From positions 11,202,274 through 11,266,273 of the forward strand of contig CM075862.1 of assembly GCA_037975125.1 (NCBI GenBank): 64,000 nucleotides of DNA. Reading direction: 5' to 3'. Made by a program: the position numbers and the translations under genes. Below, one piece after another: positions 25,163 to 37,004 of this stretch. The number at the start of each line of letters is the position of its first letter. The stretch's first letter is position 1. The stretch is from Latrodectus hesperus (lineage: Eukaryota > Arthropoda > Arachnida > Araneae > Theridiidae). The notes below the pieces were generated by a model. It was not told the DNA's origin. It made no database searches and saw only the letters and a program-made list of their open reading frames with translations.

Positions 25163-26140
25163 AGGTCAACCATAAAGTTCTGACCTTTCTTCGATGACGA
25201 TATTGTTAAAACCACATTTGAGCATAATCTTTTTCTGACAACATCGGAGATCGCAGAAATCTTAATTCAGTTCAGCAAACTATTTCGGATCCTATTCAGA
25301 AGATAAGATTGGAGTGGAAATATTCAAAATGGGTGCCACATGAATTATGTAAGAAGAATTTTGATGATCGAGTTATCATATGCCTATCTCTGCGTGTTCG
25401 GAACAAAATCGAGCCCTTCTTGAATCGGTTGATCGGGGATGAAAAGTGGATCACATACGAAAATATTATAAGGAAAAGGGTATTTTGTGATGAAAAAAAA
25501 ACCTCTCTAGCCCTTAAAACTCTAAAACAGATTACACTCTGAATATGAGAATGTGTTGTGTATATGGTGGGACCTGTGAGAACCAATCCTTTATGAACAT
25601 TAAAATTTGAACGAAAAACTCATTTAGGAAAAGTATTGTCAGCAATTGGGTAACGTAAAGGGGGCACTGTAAGAAAAGAAGCCGGCAATGTTACAAGAAG
25701 GAGACCATAAAAAGTGTTAGTCAAAAAATTGTAGAACTAGGCTGAGAAATTCTGTCCCACACACCATATTCCCCGAGAATATCACCCTCCAAGCCACAGT
25801 CCGGGAAAAAGTTAGTCAGCAAGTGCTATCTGTGAACAGTAAAGGAACCTCCCCACACCTGCATCACAGTTGTTTGGTTTCGTCCAACATGATCTGAAGG
25901 ATAATTCGCAATTATTCTTCTTCCTTGTTCGAACTCAAAAACTTCCTTTAAAAACGTCTGATGCATTCAGCGAAGCATACTTTAAACACCTCATGCAAAA
26001 AATGCACGATAAAAAAATTGCCGTACTGCGATTTGACAAATTTTTCGTCTTATTCGTTTGCAAGGGATACTACAAGCACTTGTGCCTATGTACTGCAATG
26101 CCAGTGATTCGCATACCTCATCGTTGCAAAGCCATGATGT
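25163..26140 (+). pseudogene. Mariner (DD34D) transposase pseudogene
   Basis: The left end resembles a mariner terminus (TAGGTCAACCATAAAGTTCT). A helix-turn-helix stretch TTSEIAEIL lies near 25230 in a shifted frame. The catalytic-domain N-terminus follows at 25309-25542: KWVPHELCKKNFDDR, RNKIEPFLNRLIGDEKWIT (first catalytic Asp) and YENIIRKRV. Downstream only scraps remain, such as YSPRISPSKPQS near 25765, where YSPDLAPSD is expected. Frameshifts and stops throughout; the right end is not defined. It lies in intron 3, on the strand opposite the gene. Confidence 0.8.
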
Positions 26141-26722
26141 AAAATTCACATGATTTCTATGCTTCCTTCAGAGATTGGCCAGCACAGCATTATTGAACAA
26201 TTTCTTAGATCTAATATAATAGTTTAAAACTATTATACTATATAGTCGTCTGTGTGGAATAGCATTGTAATGTGCTATATTTAAGCAGTTTCTTACTATG
26301 CGGAAAAGGTATATTTGGTTTGTAGACACATAATTACATCAATGTTGCATAACATTTCATGGAACATAGATTGACGATTATTTTTGCATTCTTTATTGCC
26401 TGAAATTTAACTTATTTTTCATTTAAGAGTTTTAAAATAATATAATAACAGTTAATATCCAATCCATAAAATTGTAAGAGAAATTGCAGAACTTAAAAAT
26501 ATTAGGAAATCAAATGATTCTGTCTTTATCTTCTGTATGCATGGCTTGAAGAAAACTCAAAGAATGCTGATATGTCAGCAGAATATATATTCATTACGCA
26601 CTGTTTAAAATAATGAGCTTCTAAAAGAAATGATTCCTTACATACTAACGAAATAGTTGTTTCAAAAATGATTACGAGTAAGAAACTGTGCAATGGGACC
26701 TTAATGACAAAAAGTGTCTTAC

Positions 26723-26846
26723 CCACAGGCTCTTTCCGTGAAGACGATGTAGTCCGGGTGAAGAGTGGGGTTCCGTTCCACGAACTGAATGCAGGTCTCG
26801 TTCTCCCAGTAGCGCATCGCCTGCTTGAACAGAGCTCGGTGCTCGC
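26723..26846 (-). CDS. tld: Tolloid-like exon: astacin domain, N-terminal helix part
   Basis: Reads [20 protein letters not shown] and then [21 protein letters not shown], matching the astacin segment with helix A ([11 protein letters not shown]) and the first disulphide Cys (ETCIQF). Acceptor is tttacag, donor is GTAAGA. It enters in phase 1 and leaves in phase 2. The terminal Cys-Gly starts the CGCC motif completed by the next exon, a tolloid/BMP1 signature. Its GC content is far above the intron background. Confidence 0.95.
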
Positions 26847-27017
26847 CTGTAAAAGACATTCTTTAAGCCCCAAACATCTATTGAAATGACACTAGTATGA
26901 ATTTATATGCTTAATTCAGACACCAAATTTACCCTTTTAATGAGCATACATACATGGCTATGTAGATGAGCTCTGACTGTACCCTAAGATTAACAGATAA
27001 AGAATATTCGCCAGTCG

Positions 27018-27275
27018 CCAAGTGTTCGTAATTCTGAGCTACGGTCAGGTGACGAGGTCACAAATGAGCTGGAACCCTTCTATTCACGCTACATCAGCGG
27101 AATGACTTTGGACGCCAAAGATTAACGTATACATGTCGCCAACCCATCGAGCTCCAACAATTCAATGAGGGTAAATGCGGTCATTCTCCCAAGAGCACTC
27201 ACTGCAGGAAGTGATGCTTCACTTTGCTGTTCTTGTGAAAAGCAGCGTGAAGCAACTTGAGCCGCTGGGGCTCGC
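27018..27275 (-). mobile_element. tRNA-derived SINE, GGTCAGGTGACGAG family with head
   Basis: On the minus strand it starts GCCCCAGCGGCTCAAGTTGC and contains the CACTTCCTGCAGTGAGTGCT block, then the GTGACGAG core. The 3' module with a CAA tail is absent. Confidence 0.8.
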
Positions 27276-27377
27276 CTATTAATGAGCACGATAATAGTTC
27301 TTTGCAGATTTCGAGCTACATTTGATATATTGCTTGAGGAATAGTAAAATTGGTGTTCGAAAATGCTCTGCAATATA

Positions 27378-27378
<1 letters not shown>

Positions 27379-27413
<35 letters not shown>

Positions 27414-27415
27414 TA

Positions 27416-27510
<95 letters not shown>
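27379..27510. repeat. (ACAT)n/(AT)n compound microsatellite
   Basis: Tetranucleotide ATAC repeats merge into about 100 bp of AT repeat that ends exactly where the Tc1-bearing segment begins. Confidence 0.97.
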
Positions 27511-27511
<1 letters not shown>

Positions 27512-27756
27512 CAACCACAAAATGAAAGGAAGCAAAATGTGAAAAATTAGAATAAGTGCGGGATATAGTAAGAAGAAGCATGCATATGCAAATTTTTTTC
27601 AGCGTCTGTTCATCACGTGATAGCGTTCATAAGAGAGCTTTAAAGGTTTTGACGCGTGTGGACAGTTGTTGTTTCAAGTCAAAGTTTTAAATGAAAGATT
27701 TAATAGACGAAATTGAAATTTTTGGCAAGTCTTCCTGACATCACTTAGAGGATTTT

Positions 27757-28752
27757 ATGGGTGGCCAAATTATTAGAAAGATCGAAGAAGAGCGAAAAAT
27801 AACAGATGTTGCCAGTGAGTTCGACATCGCTCACAGCGTTGTTTCACGGCTGTGGAAGTTATTTAAAACTACTGGAATGTGTAGTAGGTGGCACGGGGGA
27901 GGTCGTGTTAGAAGTACGACACCTGCAGAAGACAGATATATCGGCTTATCAGCAAAATGGAACAGGCGCACCACAGCTTAGCAGGTGGCAATTCTTGCTG
28001 CCTCAGGAAAGCAGATTTCCCGAAAAACTGTTGCCAGACGTTTGAGGGGAGATGGACTATACGCCCGCAGACCTGTTGTGTGTGTCCCATTGACCAGACA
28101 GCACCGTACTGCCCGTTTGCAATGGTGTCGTGAGCATCGCAATTGGACTAAACAGGACTGGGCATGCGTACTATTCTCAGATGAGAGTAGGTTCAGTCTG
28201 TCATCGGATTGTAGACGCCAACTGATCTGGGGCGAGAGTGGTACTACTTATCGTCCAGAAAATATCCAGGAAAGGGACCGATATCAGACATGCAGTACCA
28301 TCGTGTGGGCCAGCATCATGATCAATGGCCGCACGCCGCTACATGTGGTTGTGAATGGGACTATGACGGTCCAACGATGCATTAATGAAGTTCTACTTCC
28401 TCATATTCGTCTTTTCCGTTGTGCTGTCGGTGATAAATTTGTTTTTATGGACGACAACGCAATATGTCATCGAACACTCGCTGTTCAGGATTGTCTAGAC
28501 AGCGAGGGTATTCAACGCCTCGTATGGCCATCACGTTCTCCAGATCTAAGCCCCATTGAAAATGTGTGGGATGCTTTGGGGAGGCAAGTTGATGGTTGAA
28601 ACTATCCTCCGACAAACAAGAACACCCTCTTCCGTGCACTCCCAGAGGAATGGGATAAATTCATTCAACAGCTGCTGGATAATGTTGTGCAAAGTATGAT
28701 ACGACGTGTGGAATGTTGCTTCACACTCCACGGTGGACATATCCCGTACTGA
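27757..28752 (+). pseudogene. Tc1-like (DD34E) transposase, two in-frame stops
   Basis: One frame of 331 codons encodes a near-complete Tc1-family transposase that cuts and pastes DNA at TA sites. Residues about 1-75 hold the first helix-turn-helix (EERKITDVASEFDIAHSVVS). The second DNA-binding region follows (KQISRKTVARRL). The DDE catalytic core has Asp in LFSDESRFSL, Asp in FMDDNAICH and Glu in SPDLSPIENVWD. The frame is broken by TAG at 27979-27981 and TGA at 28597-28599, the latter probably from a CGA codon. The C-terminus (LPEEWDKFIQQLL) is intact to the TGA at 28750. There are no frameshifts, so the copy is fairly young. Clear terminal inverted repeats were not found, though (AT)n tracts border it at 27510 and 29013. 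Confidence 0.9.
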
Positions 28753-29010
28753 TACCTTTCTTCAAGGTGCCTGCTGACTTTTAGATGCATTGTTCCATTT
28801 TTCCGTATGCAGCATCAAATGAACATTTTTTCTTTCAGATGTTTCACAGCTTTTGTACTTTCCAGAACAATAAATATTCTTTATTCAAATGTCTGAACAG
28901 CGTGGCAACTATATTTTATCCTACTAGGCCTCATGTCTCGCTTAATGTTATGCAGCATCAAATGAACATTATGCTACATTGCAATTTGTGATCCTAGCAA
29001 TTGTCCAGCA

Positions 29011-29012
<2 letters not shown>

Positions 29013-29053
<41 letters not shown>
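29013..29053. repeat. (AT)n between Tc1 segment and Gypsy LTR
   Basis: AT repeat that continues on the far side of the Gypsy element at 34495, consistent with insertion into the tract. Confidence 0.95.
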
Positions 29054-29057
<4 letters not shown>

Positions 29058-29385
29058 GTGGGTGAACCACTTAATAGCCGACGTCACTATTTCAAGTGCC
29101 CACTTGAGAAGGAGCTCGAGAGGCGCAACAGCTTCCCCAGTGAGCGGGGCAGAAGAGAAATAATTTTAAAGACGCGAAGACGTTCCTTTTTGATAGCAGC
29201 AAGACGACTGCTCCTGTCCCCCATAACTTTAAACTTGAACTTTAAATTTCATTCAATTAAGATGATTAATTGTAAATATCTCAAACTTGTATATATTTAT
29301 ATTTGTAAATACATGTTAATTAAATATTAGGCTTTGTATAAGAATTGTTAATTAGTTAATTACGCCTTGGCCACTCCCCGTCCCA
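29054..29385 (+). repeat. Gypsy 5' LTR
   Basis: 332 bp from TGTGGTGGGTGAACCACTT to CACTCCCCGTCCCA, with TG and CA ends. It differs from the 3' LTR (34163-34494) at five positions (about 1.5 percent). A TGG-initial stretch about 13 bp downstream could be the primer-binding site, but I cannot assign the tRNA. Confidence 0.97.
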
Positions 29386-29591
29386 CAAAACTCAGAAGTG
29401 GGATTGAGTGAGATTGAAATGATTAGCTGGATTACAAAAATTTTGTAGTGATTGGAATGATTAACGCATCAGATAGTTAGAAGGATTTTTATTAGAAGAA
29501 GACGTTACGTTAAGTATCGGTTTGGAACGAGAGAAAGACGTGGATCCTCATCGAACATCTTTGAGAGGTACGTGAACATTTTTCAAAGTAC

Positions 29592-30875
29592 ATGATGATA
29601 TTAAACGATATAAAAGAAATAAGCGTTGCATTGAAAAATTTTAAAGCAGATAAAATCAAAATTTTGCATAGATTGATTTTTGATCATGATGGAGATAGAT
29701 TAAATCGTAAAAGAATTAGAAATTTTGGTGGCTTTGATTTTGATATCGAAAGTAATGAGTATCGAGACAAATTAAAAAATGTAAGCAATGAGTTTGTGCT
29801 TGGCGAACTTATTACTGCATCGAACATTTTAAATATTTCTTTTCAAGGATCCAAAGCAGAGCTCGCAGAAAGAATTTTGTCTCTGTTATGTGACCTTGAA
29901 CTCTTAGCTCAAAACACTAAAGAGGATTCGGAAACTGCTGACTCAGAAAGTGAAGTGGAAGAAGAAATAAGTAGAAATGATTTTTCAATGCAATGCAATA
30001 TAAGTAAAAAGAAAAGTACATCTGACTGTTTTAAGAAGAATGAAAATGTTTGTGAAAATGATTTTTATGCACATACTGTTATTCCAAGTGTTAGTATTAA
30101 TTATGAAGATATTGAAAGCACTATTACTAAGTTTAATGCAGAATCACATGAAAATGTTATTAATTGGATTGATCATTTTGAGGATATGTCGAAATTATTT
30201 AATTTATCAGACTTACAAAAATTTGTTATGGCTAAAAGATCGTTAGGAGGAAATGCTCTATTATTCGTTCGGACAGAACCACAAATAAATTCTTGGAAAA
30301 AATTGAGACGAGCCTTGATCGATGAGTTTTCGTTTGAAATAAACTCAGCTAACTTACATGATCTTTTGCGTAAAAGGAAAATGCATGATTATGAATCTGT
30401 TCAGGAGTATTTTTTAAAAATGAAGGAGTTGTGCAATTGCGGTAAAATTGAAGAATCTGCCTAAATGCATTATGTTATTAATGGAATAAATGATAAACAA
30501 GAATACAAAATTGTTTTGTATGGATGTAAGAATTTAAGTGAATTTAAAGAAAAACTCAAAGTTTATGAAGTAATAAAAAGTGATTCTGTTAAAAGTAAAA
30601 ATGCTTTCGATAAAACGAAATCAAAATATGAATATAGTAATATAGTTAATTCTAAGAATGAAAATGTAAATAAAATAAGGTACAACGATGGTTTTGGAAA
30701 AATGAAATACAGTGATTTTGATGATCGTAAAGATAAAATTTGTTTTAATTGTGGTGAAAAAATCATATTTCTAAATTTTTTAAACATAAAGAGAAGGGTA
30801 TTAAATGTTTTCGATGTAATAATTTTGGACATAAAGCTTCATTGTGTCCAGAAACTACTTCTAAACCTGAAGTAG
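29592..30875 (+). pseudogene. Gypsy gag, interrupted
   Basis: Nucleocapsid-type Gag of the Ty3/Gypsy element. The first 290 codons include an acidic linker (SETADSESEVEEEISRND) and a capsid-like segment (NVINWIDHFEDMSKLF, NCGKIEES). A TAA at 30462-30464 then interrupts the frame, which continues in the same frame to 30875. At the C-terminus a zinc knuckle begins (CFNCGEK) and is cut by a frameshift near 30760. A second, intact CCHC knuckle (CFRCNNFGHKASLC) lies at about 30808-30850 in the next frame. The first knuckle also lacks its last Cys. Not functional as it stands. Confidence 0.9.
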
Positions 30876-33800
30876 CAACAATGAATGTTAATGTTAAAAC
30901 AATACTGAATGATGTAATTATTAATAATTTGAATGTTAATGCATTAATAGATACTGGAAGCCAAGTAACTTTGATTCGTAAATCTGTCTTTGATAAATTA
31001 AATTTTGTAGAGTTATTTCCGTTAAATTCTTCTCTAAGTGGTTTTGGTAAATATGTTGTAAAGCCGTTGGGTTATTTTAAGGGAAATATTAAAATAGATG
31101 ATTTTAAGTGTGAAGAAGATATTTATGTGGTTGAAAATAATGTTATGTCATATGATGCCATCATAGGAATGAATGTACTAATGCAGGGTGAAACCTTAGT
31201 TAATGAAAACGGAATTAAGATTAAAAATAAATATCAATGTGTAAAAGAAATTAATACTTTATCAATTCTACCTGTTGATTTAACTTTTAATGAAGTTGAA
31301 CTGAACATTGAACCTAGTATTCCAAAAAAATTTAAATATAAGTTGCAACAATTAGTTTCGAGTTATGTACCCCATAAAACAAAATCAACTAATGTTCAAT
31401 TAGATATTTTGTTAAAAAGTAATGAGCCTATATCTAATCAACCCCGTAGATTACCATTTTCAGAGAAAAAGATAGTTGAAACCCAAATAGATGAATGGTT
31501 AGAACAAGGTATAATAGAACCCAGTTCTTCAGAATATTGTAGCCCAGTAGTAATCGTAAAGAAAAAAGACGGACCTCGTTTGTGCATAGATTATCGGAGA
31601 TTAAATAAAGTAATTGTAAAAGATAGATTTCCCCTCCCATTGATTGAAGATATATTAGATAGATTGCAAGAATCGTGTGTGTTTAGTACAATTGATCTCA
31701 AGAATGGATTTTTCCATGTAGATGTAAAGAAGGATAGTAGAAAATACACTTCATTTGTAACTCATGAAGGACAGTACCAATTTCTTAAGGTTCCTTTTGG
31801 ACTGTGTAATTCCCCAGCTGTGTTTCAAAGATTTATTAATACTATTTTCCGACCACTGATTAATGATGGTATTGTTTTACTTTATATGGACGATATAATT
31901 ATTTTGTCTTCCTCAACTGAAGAAGGAGTCGAACGGCTAGAAAAAGTCTTAAATCTTGCGAGCGAATATGGATTAGAAATAAATTTTAGAAAATCCCATT
32001 TTTTGAAGAAGCGCATTGAATTTTTAGGCCATATCATCGAAGAAGGGAAAATTTTCCCATCTACTTTGAAAACTAAAGCTGTGCTTCATTTCCCTGAGCC
32101 ACTTAATTTGAAACAGGTCCATAGTTTTTTAGGATTGACTGGATATTTCAGGAAATTTATCTCAAAATATTCCATTATTGCTAGGCCATTGAGTGATCTT
32201 TTGAAGAAAGATAGGAAATTTAAATTTGGTGAAGAGGAAAGAAACTCTTTTAATCAATTAAAGTTAATTTTAGCTCAAAAACCTGTGTTAAGTATATACA
32301 ACCCAAATTACGAAACTGAACTGCATTGTGACGCCAGCATAGAAGGATATGGAGCTATTTTATTACAGAAATCCCCAAATGATAAAAATTTTCATCCCAT
32401 CTATTTCATGAGTAAAAAGACAACAGATGCCGAAAAGAAGTATTCCAGTTACGAACTTGAAGCTCTTGCAATTATTGAAGCGTTAAAAAGATTCCGCGTT
32501 TACTTATTAGGAATTCCATTTAAAATTGTCACTGACTGTTCCGCATTCGAAAAGACTATGCAAAAAAGAGATTTGTCAACTCGTGTTGCTCGTTGGGCTT
32601 TATTGCTCCAAGAATTTAATTATAGTATTGAGCATCGCTCCGGTACAAGAATGACTCATGTTGACGCACTAAGCAGATCCCCTGTAAACATATTTTGCAT
32701 CTCAAGCGATAATATTATACCGAAATTAAAATCAGCCCAAGATAATGATGATGAAATAAAAACGATAAAAGAATTATTAAAAATCTCTAGTTATGAAGAT
32801 TATTTTGAGAGAAACGGAGTTCTTTATAAATTTGTTGATGACAAGGAGTTAGTGGTTGTGCCAAGAAGTATGCAGATGGAAATTATTAGAAGTTCGCATG
32901 AAAAGGGACATACTGGAATCAAATATACAGAGAAAAGCATTGAGGACCATTACCCAAAATTAAACAGAAAGTAGAAAATATCATATCTAATTGCGTTCAC
33001 TGTATTCTTGTAAATCACAAAAGAGGAAAGAAAGAAGGCTTATTACACCCATTGCATAAAAATGACGTACCACTATACACATACCATATTGATCATTTAG
33101 GACCTTTAGAAAGCACACATAAAAAGTATAAGTATATTTTAACAATTATTGACGCTTTTACTAAGTTCGTTTGGATTTTTCCTACGAAGACCACAACATC
33201 TGCTGAAGTCATTTCGAAATTAGAAACTCTAAAATCAGTCTTTGGAAATCCCTACCAAATTATTTCTGATAGAGGTACAGCTTTTAGCTCTGGTGAATTC
33301 AGAGATTATTGCTCTAAAGAGAATATTAAACACCATTTAATAACCACTGGTTTGCCAAGAGCTAACGAACAAGTTGAGAGGATCAACCAATCATATCAGT
33401 TCTTTCAAAGCTATCTTTAGAGAATCCAGCTCAGTGGTATAAACTTACGAACGAACTGCAGCAGACGATTAATTCAACATATCAACGAAGCATAGATACC
33501 ACACCTTTTGAGTTGCTTTTTGGTACGAAGATGAACGTTGGAGGTATTGGTAAGCTCCAAGAAATGATTGAAAAGGAATTTCAAGCTAATTTTGAAGCTC
33601 AAAGAGATGAACTCAGAAAACATGCTAAACAACAAATTTTCAAGATCCAAGAAGAAAACAGGAAAACGTATAATTTAAGAAGAAAAGAACCACAATCTTA
33701 TGGAGTTAACGATTTGGTCGCTATTAAGAGAACTCAGTTTGGACCCCACTTAAAACTGAAGCCAAAATATTTAGGACCGTACAGAGTTACTAAAGTTAAA

Positions 33801-33959
33801 GGAGGCAACACCTATGATGTAACTAAAGAAGGAAGTCATGAGGGACCTAACGGTACCACGACGTGTGCTGAATTTCTAAAACCCTGGTATAGTATGCCAA
33901 AAGACGAGGATGTTATGCAAGTTGGAGTTAAATTAATGTTGAATTGTGCTGAAGGATAG
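30842..33959 (+). pseudogene. Gypsy pol: protease, RT, RNase H, integrase
   Basis: Ty3/Gypsy polyprotein in canonical order. Protease LIDTGSQVTLI lies at about residues 36-46. Reverse transcriptase has LCIDYRRLNKV, FSTIDLKNGFFHV and the catalytic YMDDII near residue 348. RNase H has LHCDASIEGYGAILL near 494. The integrase zinc region begins HEKGHTG near 686. A one-base shift near 32952 ends the first frame at 32974. The integrase core continues at 33052 (YHIDHLGPL, IISDRGTAFSSGEF, NEQVERIN: the D, D and E of the DDE triad). A second shift near 33385 moves the C-terminal part to 33513-33959 (PKYLGPYRVTKVKGG). No env follows. 33960-34162 is non-coding with only a weak purine tract before the LTR. 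Confidence 0.95.
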
Positions 33960-34162
33960 TCGGAAGTCCAACTGACTATAATGAAGCTAAAAGATATACT
34001 GACTCATTTCTTTATTTCAGATCTAAGAAGATGAATATAAAGTTTGTTTCTTTTCAGAGAATTATTTTGTTCTGCTTGTTTCTTTCCCTGTTTTGCTGTT
34101 TTTCTTTTTTTATGTATTTGCAGTGTCGTCTGGAGGGCCAGCCGATTTCAGGACGGCCGAAC

Positions 34163-34491
34163 TGTGGTGGGTGAACCACTTAATAGCCGACGTCACTATT
34201 TCAAGTGCCCACTTGAGAAGGAGCTCGAGAGACGCAACAGCTTCCCCAGTGAGCGTGGCAGAAGAGAAATAATTTTAAAGACGCGAAGACGTTCCTTTTT
34301 GATAGCAGCAAGATGACTGCTCCTGTCCCCCATAACTTTAAACTTGAACTTTAAATTTCATTCAATTAAGATGATTAATTGCAAATATCTCAAACTTGTA
34401 TATATTTATATTTGTAAATACATGTTAATTAAATATTAGGCTTTGTATAAGAATTGTTAATTAGTTAATTACGCCTTGGTCACTCCCCGTC

Positions 34492-34494
<3 letters not shown>
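34163..34494 (+). repeat. Gypsy 3' LTR
   Basis: 332 bp, same ends as the 5' copy, running directly into (AT)n. It defines a complete 5.4-kb Gypsy element inserted in plus orientation inside intron 2 of the minus-strand protease gene. Confidence 0.97.

Positions 34495-34573
<79 letters not shown>
34495..34573. repeat. (AT)n flanking the Gypsy element
   Basis: Continuation of the tract interrupted at 29053. Confidence 0.96.
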
Positions 34574-34575
<2 letters not shown>

Positions 34576-35234
34576 ACTTAGCAATAACCTAATGAGATTC
34601 TAACCTATGGAACTTACAAAGTATACAAATATGAAATTGTAAACCAAATAAGCTTAAAGGTCAGACGCTCCGATCTTTGTGGAATTATTTCAGAAATAAG
34701 GCAGTGACATGGCTTAGTTTTTAACTTCTCTTCATCTAAGAGAACATTAGCACTTCATTTAAAATAAGATCAAGATCTTGTTCCTCTCAGGGTCTAGGAA
34801 ATGTTGTGGTGAGCAGAAACTGCAACCTAACTTTTAACTTACCATTTTGAATCCATAATACATCTTCAATCTTAAGAATTCTAAGATCCAAAAAAATTTG
34901 GAAGGCTTAAATGGTAGACAATTTATAAGAATGGGCTATTCTCTTGAATAAATTCAGAGATTCGAAATAAGTGCTTTAAAAAAAAAAAAAAGGATTCAAT
35001 AGTTTGAGTTTCTCAAAAGTAATAAGAATTCCCCATTTCCATATTCAAATAATGTTTCATACAGAATTTATAGGATCTTAACTTCATTATTCTTAACTTA
35101 ACGAAAACGTATTAACCCGTTATAGATAATTGTTGAAATTAATAAATGAATCCAAAATTCTGATTAAATTGAATTTTATTCATCTATTTTTTGGCGACTC
35201 TTTTTGTCTTTAGCAATAAATGATTTCTATATGG

Positions 35235-35326
<92 letters not shown>

Positions 35327-36286
35327 CCCATTCATGACTACATTGATGCAAAATGAAGTTAGAAAAACTCGCTAGACATTAGTAACTCTAAAACAAATAC
35401 GATCAAATGGTGATATTTCAATTTGCTCTTAATATTGGGAGATTTGTTATGTGAAAGCAAAATGTAATTATATTGATTAGTAAGTAACCATTATTATATT
35501 TCATTCCTTAATAATAGCAAAAAGCGAACCTGCGCATCATTTTCATCACATTATTATTTATTTTTTCTCTTAATAATAGTTGATCATTATTTTAATCTTT
35601 AAATAATAAATAATCTAATTTATAATTAATATGATAGTTAATTTTTGTAAGAATTAAATTACCAAATAATAATAATTATTGGCTTTCTTAGAAGATGAAC
35701 TCGCAAGTGTTGCGTGAATGACTTGAAACGTTTTACTTTACCGTGTGTTTATCTGTGTAATTGCATCATTGTATTTGAAGTTCTTTGATAAGAAGTTTCG
35801 ATTAGAGGAACGAATCTGATTTCAAGCTAAATACGGGTGACATTATTTAATATACTTCTTGATTTTTTTAACATAAACAAACAAAAGAGGACTTACATAA
35901 CATTGTATTGCACTTATCGTTTTTTTGCCTATTGTTGGTCAATATTAAAGTAAGAAAAATATTATTTAATCTGAAAAATATTCTCAAATCTCTGAAGCTG
36001 GTTTTATGTTTTCGTGGAAACACTGCTTTAACAAACCGAGGTTTCTATTGTTAATTCATCAACTCTTATATTTTATGGGATGGTAAGATTGTAAAATCTT
36101 TTAACTTAACAGTAAAACAATCGTAGCACTGAAAAATTAATTTTCCATGAGAATGGAATTCAAAAACTATAATTAAAAATTAGTATTTAAACATTAAAAA
36201 AGTAAGTTTAAATGAAAATCAGTATATCTTCTAAAATTAAAACATACCAATTTGTATTGCTTTTCCAATTGTGCTGTAGAACTTAC
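34574..36286. other. Intron with one (AT)n tract, otherwise featureless
   Basis: AT-rich intron with a perfect (AT)n block at about 35237-35325. I see no gene or element ends in the rest. Confidence 0.7.
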
Positions 36287-36402
36287 CACTGAAATTAGCT
36301 TCTATTTCATACGGGATGACACCATAAGGCCATAACCGATCTGCCCTTGCTGTAGCAGCGCGTGATTGTCGCTGACGGTTGTGTCTTTTTCTTCCAATCT
36401 TT
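36287..36402 (-). CDS. tld: Tolloid-like exon: propeptide end, furin site, mature N-terminus
   Basis: Acceptor ttttccag and donor GTAAGT bracket a basic stretch ending RQRQSR and then [19 protein letters not shown]. The R-x-x-R (RQSR) is a proprotein convertase site, and AATAR would become the mature N-terminus, as RSRR/AAT does in BMP1. WPxGVIPY is the conserved first strand of the astacin domain. The exon enters in phase 2, leaves in phase 1 and joins the next exon at a Gly codon (FSG/EHRALF). The intron below it is 9.4 kb and holds the Tc1-like and Gypsy elements. Confidence 0.92.
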
Positions 36403-37004
36403 CTGGAAAATAAGAAAAGAATTAACAATTTAGTGAAAAAAATGCTTAATTTTCATCTGTGGGATGGCAATCAATGCCTTAATGTAGAATGCTCTATTAT
36501 TAGACTTCAGAATCCATGAGCATTAGAAATTGCACAGTGGGCTAGCGGAAAATTCTTTAAATCTTGGAAAACTCCCAAAAGAGAATTTTGTAGACAAATC
36601 TAAGAAATGAAATACTTGTGATCATTTACGCGTTTTTCTCGGATTTCTAGCCCATATGCATTGGATCGAAACTGAAATTATCATAAAACGACGTAGGTAA
36701 CTATTCATTTGAACGAAAATACAAGAGTTATAAATTGAGGCGGCATTTATCCACCTACCACGTGATAAGCCTGTCACAACCACGATGAAGAGCAACGATA
36801 ATGAACTGTTTGCACTCCACAGGTTCCATCATTAAGAGTGGAACCACATTTTCGACACAGCCCCTCACAACTCGGTTATATATCGCAAACTGCATTGCAG
36901 GAGGTTTTAGTCAATCTACCACACTGCGATTTGCACTACTGGAGAAGGAAATCTCAACACAAGATTAAATCTTTTTTTTTTTTTTGAATAATGTAATGTG
37001 AGCA

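Noticed and set aside
33960..34162. Possible env gene downstream of Gypsy pol
   Set aside because: Only about 200 bp before the LTR, with no signal peptide, membrane segment or long frame.
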